64,000 nt of DNA from NCBI GenBank assembly GCA_030426805.1, contig JAUHXU010000001.1, positions 1,080,861-1,144,860 of the forward strand, given 5' to 3'. Below are positions 19,569 through 26,441 of the stretch, in pieces; the stretch's first letter is position 1; each line of letters begins with the position of its first letter. A program made the translations under genes and the position numbers. Under the pieces are notes generated by a model. The model made no database searches. It saw nothing but the letters and a program-made list of their open reading frames with translations, and was not told the origin of the DNA. Source of the stretch: a bacterium (GTDB lineage Bacteria > Planctomycetota > JAFGQW01).

Positions 19569-22500
19569 ATGCAGCACCAAGATCCCGCACCCGATCGCAA
19601 GGACTTTCTCCCCCGTGGCACGCTCGGCGACGTCGACCCCGACGCGCAACGGCTGATCCGCCTCGAGGACGAGCGCCAACGCCGTCGGATCATCCTGATC
19701 GCGTCCGAGAGCATCTGCCCGGAGCCGGTCCGACGCGCGACGGCCTCCCGCTTCTCGAACATCTACGCCGAGGGCTACCCGTCGTGGCGGATGACCGAGG
19801 CCGACAACCGGCGTCCGCTCGACTACGTCCACCACCTCGCCTACTACCGCCGCTACTCCGACGGGCGCTACTACAAGGGCTGCGACTACGTCGACTTCGC
19901 CGAGACGCTCGCGCAGAAGCGCATCATCGAGCTGTTCGCGAACGACAACGCGCCGGCCGACGCGATCTACGCGAACGTGCAGCCGCTGTCGGGCGCGGCG
20001 GCGAACAACGCGGTCTACGAAGCGCTCGTCAAGCCGGGCGACGTCGTGATGGGCATGAACCTCGCGCACGGCGGGCACCTGACGCACGGCAGCCCGTTCA
20101 ACCGCTCCGGCAAGCGCTACTCGATCGTCAGCTACGGCGTGAACCCGGAGACCGGGCGCATCGACTACGACGAGATCCTCGCGCTCGCGAAGGAGCACAA
20201 GCCCAAGATGCTGATCGGCGGCGCGTCGGCGTATCCGTTCCACATCGACTGGGCGCGGCTCCGCGAGGCAGCCGACGCCGCGGGCGCCTACCTGCTCGCG
20301 GACATCGCACACCCGGCCGGCCTCGTCGCCGCCGGCCTGTTCCCGAACCCGGTCGGCATCGCGGACGTCGTGACGTTCACGACGCACAAGACGATGTGCG
20401 GCCCCCGCGGCGCGTGCATCCTGACGACCAACCGGCGCGTCGCGCGACGCATCAACGCGGCCGTGTTCCCCGGCGAGCAGGGCGGCCCGCACATCAACGC
20501 GATCATCGCGAAGGCGGTCGCGTTCCACCTCGCCGCGCAGCCCGCGTTCAAGGCGCAGATGCAGCGCGTCCGCGAGAACATCGACGCGATGGCGGAGACG
20601 TTCACCCGCCGCGGCGTCCCGCTCGTCGGTGGCAAGAGCGAAACGCACCTGCTGATGCTCGACCTCGACGGGATCCCGTCGCCGACCGGTCTCCCGCTCA
20701 AGGGCGAGGTCGCGTCGCGCATCCTCGAACTCGCGGGCATCGTGTTGAACAAGAACACGAAGCCCGGCGACACGAGCGCCGCGCAGCCGGGCGCGCTGCG
20801 CATCGGCACCGTGTGGATCTCGCAGCTCGGCTTCGGCCCGAGAGAGGCGTCCGAACTCGCCGACGTGATCGCGACCGTGCTCGAGAACACCCACCCGTTC
20901 CGCTACCTCGAGTCGCGCGGATACGCGGGCCGCGCGAAGGTCGACCTCGGCGTGCTGCAGGAGGCGCGCGCACGGGTCGACGCGCTGATGGCGGCATTCC
21001 CGGTTCCGGACGACGAGGAAGACGGGGAACTCGACGGCTACCCGCACTTCCCGCCGACGACGCGCACGATCGAGTCGCCGCCGGTTCCGGCCGCGACGGC
21101 CGACGAGACCGCGACGCTCTCGGGCGATACGCTGATCCGCCTCGACGGCGCACGCGTGCTCGAACTGAGCGCCGAGCGCTCGCACTACACGATCCACTCG
21201 ATGACGACCGCCGACACGATCTCGCTCGCGCCGATGTGCGGCGGGCGCGGGTTCGTGCTCGACCGGCACGGCGCACCGATCGACGACGTCTCCATCCTCC
21301 GACTCGGCGACGAGTCGCCGGGGCACCGCCGCTTCCTCGTCCTGACGACGCCCTACCGCGGGATCGAGACGCGCGAGTGGTTGCGCGCCCTCAGCGACGG
21401 CTACGTCCTCTTCGACGCCGACGACGTGTTCAAGAAGGTCGAGGGTCCGGCCCTCGTCGTCGACCGCACGGACCCGATGGAGAGCCGCGACCGCGCGCTC
21501 GCGCCGCTCGACGCGTTCGCGCTCCGGGGCCCGAACGCCGACGCGATCGTGAACCGCCATTTCGACGGCGGCTCGCTCGACGACGGCGCGGTCGCCGAGG
21601 GCACGTTCGCCGGCGTGCAGGCGATCGTCCACCGCACGCGCCTCGCAGCCGACGGCGCGTCGTACTACGAGATCCTCGTCGACCGCAACGGCACCTCGAC
21701 GTTCGTCGAGGCACTCGGCGACGCGACCGCGACGGGCCCGGGCGTGCTCGCGTCGCTGCGCGCCGATGCCGGGCTGCCCGACTACACCGGCGAACCGGTC
21801 GACGCGCGCGCACTGGAGGCGGGCCGACCGGACATGTTCGCCCGTGCGAAGACCTACTTCGTCGGTCACGCCCACACCGAGGGCGCGCCGGCACTGCCCG
21901 CATACGAGCCCGCACCGCTCGACCTGCCGATGCGCGAGACCGCGCTGCACGCGGAGCACGTCGCCCTCGGCGGCAAGATGGTGCCGTTCGGCGGCTGGGA
22001 CATGCCCGTGCGCTACGAAGCGACGTCGATCGCGGAAGAACACGCGGCGGTTCGGGAAGCCGCCGGCCTGTTCGACGTCAGCCACATGGGCGTGCTCGGC
22101 TTCCGCGGCGAGCACGCGCAACGCTTCCTCGACGGCATCACGACGAACTACGTCGCGTGGTTGCGCGACGGCCAGTGCCACTACAGCTATCTGTGCGCCG
22201 CGGACGGCACCGTGATCGACGACATCCTCGTCTACCGCCGCGCGTGGGACGACTACATGGTCGTCGTGAACGCGTCGAACGCGGAGAAGGACCTCGCGTG
22301 GATCCGGGCGGCCGCCAGCGGCGAGGTCGCGATCGACCCGAAATACCCGGGCAAGACGCTCGACGGCCCGGTCGAGATCCGCGACCTGCGCGACCCGTCG
22401 TCGGGCGACGACCGCCGGATCGACCTCGCGCTGCAAGGGCCGAAGTCGAACGCGGTCTTGGCTGCGGCCGGCGCGAGCGATGCGCTGATGAAGCGGATCA

Positions 22501-23147
22501 AGCGCCTCAAGCGTTTCGAGTTCGTCGAGGACGAGATCGCAGGCATCCCGCTGTTGATCTCGACGACCGGCTACACCGGCTCGGCAGGCTTCGAGCTTTA
22601 CGTGCACCCCGACAACGCCGTCGCGATCTGGCGGCGCCTGCTCGAGCACGGCAAGTCGGTCGGTCTGATTCCGACGGGGCTCGGTGCGCGCGACTCGACG
22701 CGCACCGAAGCCGGCTACCCGCTCTACGGCCACGAACTCGCGGGCGACTGGGACGTCAGTCCGATCGAGGCCGGCTACGGCGCGTTCGTGAAGTTCCACA
22801 AGCCGTTCTTCTGCGGTCGCGGCCCACTGCTCGAGCACGAGCAGGCGCGCACGCGACAGGTCGTCCGACTCGAGTTCCCGGGCAAGGGCGTCAAGATGGT
22901 GCGCACCGGCAACCCGGTGCTCAACCAGAAGGGCGACTTCGTCGGGACGATCACGAGCGGCGTGTTGATCGGCGAGCGCCAAATCGCACTCGCGATCGTC
23001 GACCGGCGCTTCGTGAAGCGCGGCACGGTCCTGAATGCCCTGCCGCTCCCGCGACGACTGCCGAAGACGCCGGCGCTGGATCGCCTCGCGAAGGGTGACT
23101 CCGTCGTCCTTCCGCTGAGTGGCCGCGTCATCAAGCGATTCATGTAG
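19569..23147 (+). CDS. serine hydroxymethyltransferase fused to two GcvT-like domains
   Basis: This 1192-residue protein has three parts. Residues 25-470 are serine hydroxymethyltransferase: LIASESICPEPV, YAEGYP, VQPLSGAAAN, MNLAHGGHLTHGSP, and the PLP lysine Lys274 in TTHKTMCGPRG. Residues about 495-785 resemble a degenerate GcvT domain (VLDRHGAPIDDVSILRL, ALRGPNADAI, GVLASLRADAGLPDYTG). Residues about 790-1192 are a full aminomethyltransferase (GLFDVSHMGVLGF, VVNASNAEKDLAW, LGARDSTRTEAGYPLYG). Together these would couple glycine cleavage carbon transfer via 5,10-methylene-THF to serine formation. Residues 73-99 are an insertion absent from E. coli GlyA. No gcvH or gcvP is nearby, and the start lacks a strong Shine-Dalgarno sequence. 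Confidence 0.93.
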   Translation: MQHQDPAPDRKDFLPRGTLGDVDPDAQRLIRLEDERQRRRIILIASESICPEPVRRATASRFSNIYAEGYPSWRMTEADNRRPLDYVHHLAYYRRYSDGRYYKGCDYVDFAETLAQKRIIELFANDNAPADAIYANVQPLSGAAANNAVYEALVKPGDVVMGMNLAHGGHLTHGSPFNRSGKRYSIVSYGVNPETGRIDYDEILALAKEHKPKMLIGGASAYPFHIDWARLREAADAAGAYLLADIAHPAGLVAAGLFPNPVGIADVVTFTTHKTMCGPRGACILTTNRRVARRINAAVFPGEQGGPHINAIIAKAVAFHLAAQPAFKAQMQRVRENIDAMAETFTRRGVPLVGGKSETHLLMLDLDGIPSPTGLPLKGEVASRILELAGIVLNKNTKPGDTSAAQPGALRIGTVWISQLGFGPREASELADVIATVLENTHPFRYLESRGYAGRAKVDLGVLQEARARVDALMAAFPVPDDEEDGELDGYPHFPPTTRTIESPPVPAATADETATLSGDTLIRLDGARVLELSAERSHYTIHSMTTADTISLAPMCGGRGFVLDRHGAPIDDVSILRLGDESPGHRRFLVLTTPYRGIETREWLRALSDGYVLFDADDVFKKVEGPALVVDRTDPMESRDRALAPLDAFALRGPNADAIVNRHFDGGSLDDGAVAEGTFAGVQAIVHRTRLAADGASYYEILVDRNGTSTFVEALGDATATGPGVLASLRADAGLPDYTGEPVDARALEAGRPDMFARAKTYFVGHAHTEGAPALPAYEPAPLDLPMRETALHAEHVALGGKMVPFGGWDMPVRYEATSIAEEHAAVREAAGLFDVSHMGVLGFRGEHAQRFLDGITTNYVAWLRDGQCHYSYLCAADGTVIDDILVYRRAWDDYMVVVNASNAEKDLAWIRAAASGEVAIDPKYPGKTLDGPVEIRDLRDPSSGDDRRIDLALQGPKSNAVLAAAGASDALMKRIKRLKRFEFVEDEIAGIPLLISTTGYTGSAGFELYVHPDNAVAIWRRLLEHGKSVGLIPTGLGARDSTRTEAGYPLYGHELAGDWDVSPIEAGYGAFVKFHKPFFCGRGPLLEHEQARTRQVVRLEFPGKGVKMVRTGNPVLNQKGDFVGTITSGVLIGERQIALAIVDRRFVKRGTVLNALPLPRRLPKTPALDRLAKGDSVVLPLSGRVIKRFM

Positions 23148-23296
23148 CCACGATCGGTCGTTGCCCGATATCGACGATCGCAGGCCCGCGCTCTCACTTG
23201 ACCGCGGAGTCGCCAGCCAGTAAGAAGTCCCCGCGATTCGGCGGACCGTGGCTCACGGCTGCGTGCACGACATCGATCCAATCAGGGAGGACAGTG

Positions 23297-24361
23297 ATGA
23301 AGACAACCTGCATCGCGGCCGCGTTGCTCGCGTTCGTGGTCTCGGCGTCGACGATCGGCGCCCAGGACACGGTGTGGATGAAGAACGGTGATCGCGTCAC
23401 CGGCACGGTGAAGTACATCGAGGACACCGACCTCGTCGTCGACGTCTACGGCACCGACGTGAAGATCGCGCTCGCCGACGTCAAGTCGTTCTCGTCGAAG
23501 ACGCCGCTGCGCGTCGAACTCGCCGACGGTGCAATCGTCAAGGGCCCGATCGAGGCCCGCGAAGGCGGTGGCATCTCGGTCGGCGCGACCGAAGGCGCCG
23601 TCAGCGTCACGGACCTCTCGACGCTGTCCGACATGTACGACCCGCAGGACCCGCCGGACTCGAAGCGGACGTGGATCGGAAAGATCATCCTCGCCGCATC
23701 GGCCAGTGGTGGAAACACGCGCGCGCGGACAGCTCGAGCGGAAGCGTACGTTCGTGGCGACTTCGACGGATTCCGAGTCCGCCTCGAAGGCGGCGGCGAA
23801 TACGGTGACGCTGCGCCCCGCCCGAGCGCAAGCGCGAGCGCGCTGGGCAACGATCGCTTGCTCAATACCCGCCGGGCGTACGGCCAAGCGCAAATGGAGG
23901 GGGACTTCACGGATCGCGCGTACTCATATGCCCGTGCACGTTTCGAGGGCGACGAGTTCCAGGACCTCTCGCTCCGGTCCACATACGGCGCCGGGCTTGG
24001 CTACCGCTTGATCGACAAGGACAGCCAGAGCTGGACCATCTCCGCCGGTGCGTCATGGGTCATCGAAGACAATGACAACGGCAGCCGCGACCGTTCCTAC
24101 GCGACCGCCGACGGCGAATTCGACTACTTCGTTGAACTCACCGACGATGTCGTCTTCAGGCAGAACATCTTGGCGTTTTGGAACTTGAAAGACCAAGACG
24201 ACATTCGCGTCGTCTCGCGTACGAGCCTCGCCGTTGCCGTCTCCGATACGATCTCCGCTGACTTCTCGCTTCTCTACGAATACGACAACCAACCAGCGCG
24301 CGCTGGGTTGAAGCGCGAGGACTGGCGCATCTTCGTCGGTGCCGGATACCGCTTCTGGTAG
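23297..24361 (+). CDS. DUF481-type outer-membrane beta-barrel protein
   Basis: The ATG at 23297 has GGGAGG 6 nt upstream and gives a 354-residue protein with a signal peptide (CIAAALLAFVVSASTIGAQ). Residues 23-120 form a small beta domain (DTVWMKNGDRVTGTVKYIED). The remainder alternates polar and hydrophobic residues in long beta strands and ends in GAGYRFW, a terminal aromatic outer-membrane barrel signature, as in YdiY/DUF481 proteins. It probably sits in the outer membrane; its cargo or role is unknown. Codon use changes inside the gene near 23700: the 5' part is almost all G/C at third positions, the 3' part is not. Confidence 0.75.
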   Translation: MKTTCIAAALLAFVVSASTIGAQDTVWMKNGDRVTGTVKYIEDTDLVVDVYGTDVKIALADVKSFSSKTPLRVELADGAIVKGPIEAREGGGISVGATEGAVSVTDLSTLSDMYDPQDPPDSKRTWIGKIILAASASGGNTRARTARAEAYVRGDFDGFRVRLEGGGEYGDAAPRPSASASALGNDRLLNTRRAYGQAQMEGDFTDRAYSYARARFEGDEFQDLSLRSTYGAGLGYRLIDKDSQSWTISAGASWVIEDNDNGSRDRSYATADGEFDYFVELTDDVVFRQNILAFWNLKDQDDIRVVSRTSLAVAVSDTISADFSLLYEYDNQPARAGLKREDWRIFVGAGYRFW

Positions 24362-24410
24362 GTTGTCTGGCGGCCGAACGCGGCGTCCTGGCCGCCCTCT
24401 GGATTGAGCG

Positions 24411-24446
24411 CGGCCTCTGCGCGGGCTGCCACCCGCGCAGAGGCCG
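24411..24446. terminator. perfect 15-bp inverted repeat between convergent genes
   Basis: CGGCCTCTGCGCGGG (24411-24425) and its exact reverse complement (24432-24446) flank a 6-nt loop, ctgcca. It sits in the 90-bp gap between the convergent 3' ends of the DUF481 gene and the propeller-like gene. Neither side has a T tract, so it may be a bidirectional terminator that works without one, or a 3'-end stability hairpin. Confidence 0.55.
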
Positions 24447-24451
24447 GATAC

Positions 24452-25753
24452 CTACTGCCAGGTTACTCGAGTCAAGTTCGACCGACCGAGGAACTGCCCA
24501 GTCGGCGAGAACGCAACGGCCACGAAGTCCCACGTCTCGGTCGCAAACGGCCGCATCGTGTTTGGTGGAAGGGAGAGGACCGGTGGCGGCGTTCCATTGA
24601 ACGCGGGGAACCCGCCAGGAGACGGGGGAATCGTCAGGATGGTCAAGGTGAACAAGTCTGGCATAAGTCCCAGCCAGGGCCCGGTGTCAGCGGGCAGGAA
24701 GGTAGACCTGCTGATCAATACGAAGCCAGTCCCGAGAGGCTTCGGCGGGTTCTTCACTTCAACGCGCGCACCGTACCCTGTCACAGCCCGCACGTCTAGC
24801 TCGAAGGGAGCCGTAGTTCCGCCAACGACTGCTACGTCGTAAAGGTAGAAATTACTGCTACTGACACTGAACGAGCCGAGAAGCACCGGCAAGACTCCAC
24901 CCGGTGGAATCGTAGCCGGGTTCGCCAGCCGGTACACTGAGTCTCCGGCCGTAGATAGCACAATGTTCGCCTGCTCGTCGAAGCTCGCAGATGTGACGCC
25001 AGTCAACTGCGGCCACCCGGCAGGGCCGAAGTGATACTCCGGCGGAGTCGAAGCCCCCAAGTCGATCCGGGCGAACGCCCTATCGGTGCATACGTAGAGG
25101 TAATGGGGCGTCGAGCCCGAGTCGACCAGGAGTTTTTGCAGGTTCCCAAGAAGGCCGGAGCGATAAAGCACGCCGCTCGACGAGGCACTCGCGATACGCC
25201 AAATGTCGCCGCTAGCCGTACCAACGTAGATGTCTCCGGTTTGAGGATCGACTGTTCCGCAAGAAACGTTGGTACCCCAGTTTCCCCCGGTGCTGATTGT
25301 CGTTACTTGGCCGGACGTCGCGTTGGCGCGGTAAATGCCGCCGTACCTACCGACGATGATCAGGTCGCGTTGGTTCTGATCCCAGCTCAGTTGCGCCGGG
25401 CCTTCAAAAGACCCGGGGGCAACAGCCATTGACGTAACGACCTGTGACGTGCCGACGAAGGTCGCGCGCATGACGTACCCCCCCGTGCTACTCGAACTTC
25501 GGTTGTACGCCATCAAGAACGAGTCCGGATTCTGGGAGTCCCACAGGACGGAGTTGTGCCTGAAGCCTGCGGGCGCCGGGTAGATGGTCGTGTTGACCCC
25601 GCTCTTGGTCATCACGCCTAGCCACGTCCCTGCGGCCACGCCGATCTCACCGACCTGGAGGTACTTGGGCGTCTGCGCCGTGCCTGGCGACGGCGCGATG
25701 GCCGTGGCAAGCACCAGACAGCAGAGCAGGGCGTTTCCGATCACGATTCTCAT
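24452..25753 (-). CDS. secreted propeller-like protein downstream of kinase and sigma factor
   Basis: I place the start at the ATG at 25753, 8-9 nt after AAGGA; an in-frame ATG at 25762 has no room for a ribosome site. The 433-residue protein opens with a signal peptide (IGNALLCCLVLATAIAPSPG). Its body has blade-like repeats such as NQRDLIIVGRYGGIYRANAT and GDIYVGTASGDIWRIAS. The last 110 residues are a beta module like that ending 10967-12262 (FVAVAFSPTGQFLGRSNL). It lies 100 bp downstream of the sigma gene on the same strand, so it may be a target or extracellular partner of the kinase/sigma pair. Function unknown. Confidence 0.65.
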   Translation of the reverse strand: MRIVIGNALLCCLVLATAIAPSPGTAQTPKYLQVGEIGVAAGTWLGVMTKSGVNTTIYPAPAGFRHNSVLWDSQNPDSFLMAYNRSSSSTGGYVMRATFVGTSQVVTSMAVAPGSFEGPAQLSWDQNQRDLIIVGRYGGIYRANATSGQVTTISTGGNWGTNVSCGTVDPQTGDIYVGTASGDIWRIASASSSGVLYRSGLLGNLQKLLVDSGSTPHYLYVCTDRAFARIDLGASTPPEYHFGPAGWPQLTGVTSASFDEQANIVLSTAGDSVYRLANPATIPPGGVLPVLLGSFSVSSSNFYLYDVAVVGGTTAPFELDVRAVTGYGARVEVKNPPKPLGTGFVLISRSTFLPADTGPWLGLMPDLFTLTILTIPPSPGGFPAFNGTPPPVLSLPPNTMRPFATETWDFVAVAFSPTGQFLGRSNLTRVTWQ

Positions 25754-25853
25754 CGGTTCCATTCCTTTCGTTGGAGAACAGGCCTCACACCCGGCGGACC
25801 CGAGCGGTACCTGGCGGTCATCCGCCACTGCGGAATACGCACCCGGAAACACG

Positions 25854-26441
25854 TCAAGAATCTGGGCAGTTCTTGAGTCGGTCATACAGCCAGCTCTTGG
25901 CGTAGCGCCACGCCCGGTCGGCGGTGGAGCGGGACATCCCGAGCACCTGGCTTGCCTCTCCTAGCGTCAGCCCCGCGAAAAATCGGAGCCTCACCAGTTC
26001 AGCCTTTTGCCGATCGATCGCCTCGAGGGCTGACAAGGCGCCATCCAGCGCCAGTAGGTCCTCTGGCGGTGAATCCAACGCGATTGTCGCCGGATCAACC
26101 TGGCGGCGCCCGCGCCCCCCGCCCCGCTTGACTGCACTCCGTACACGAGCGCGGTCGATCAGGATTCGGCGCATCGTCCGTGCGGCAACGGAGACAAAGT
26201 GCTCACGGCTCCGCCACTGGTGCTCCATCGGACGGTCCGATCCGACGAGCCGGAGATACGCCTCATGTACGAGCGCAGTCGCCTGCAGGGTCTGGCCCGA
26301 CGCCTCCGCCGCGAGCCTGCTGCTGGCTATCGACCGTAGCTCACGGTACAGCAAGTCGAACAACTGCTCCGTCGCGTCGGAGTTCCCGGCCTCGATCTCC
26401 TGCAGGAGCGACGTCACGGCGGGATCGATCTGCAGGGTCAT
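25854..26441 (-). CDS. ECF-type sigma factor (Sig-70_X6/TIGR02999-like) coupled to kinase
   Basis: This 195-residue protein shows the subfamily signature in region 2: LFDLLYRELRSIASSRL, ALVHEAYLRLVG, and HFVSVAARTMRRILIDRAR. Region 4 (FFAGLTLGEASQVLGMSRST, then DRAWRYAKSWLYDRLK) is near the C-terminus. This subfamily is common in Planctomycetota and Acidobacteriota, often beside Ser/Thr kinases rather than anti-sigma factors. Its ATG overlaps the kinase stop by 4 bp (ATGA), so the two are translationally coupled. No anti-sigma gene is present, so phosphorylation by the kinase is a plausible control route; this is inference. Confidence 0.9.
   Translation of the reverse strand: MTLQIDPAVTSLLQEIEAGNSDATEQLFDLLYRELRSIASSRLAAEASGQTLQATALVHEAYLRLVGSDRPMEHQWRSREHFVSVAARTMRRILIDRARVRSAVKRGGGRGRRQVDPATIALDSPPEDLLALDGALSALEAIDRQKAELVRLRFFAGLTLGEASQVLGMSRSTADRAWRYAKSWLYDRLKNCPDS

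Noticed and set aside
18198..22982. 1594-codon minus-strand frame opposite the pilin and SHMT-GcvT genes
   Set aside because: It spans two unrelated plus-strand genes and has no recognisable motif; an artefact of high GC.
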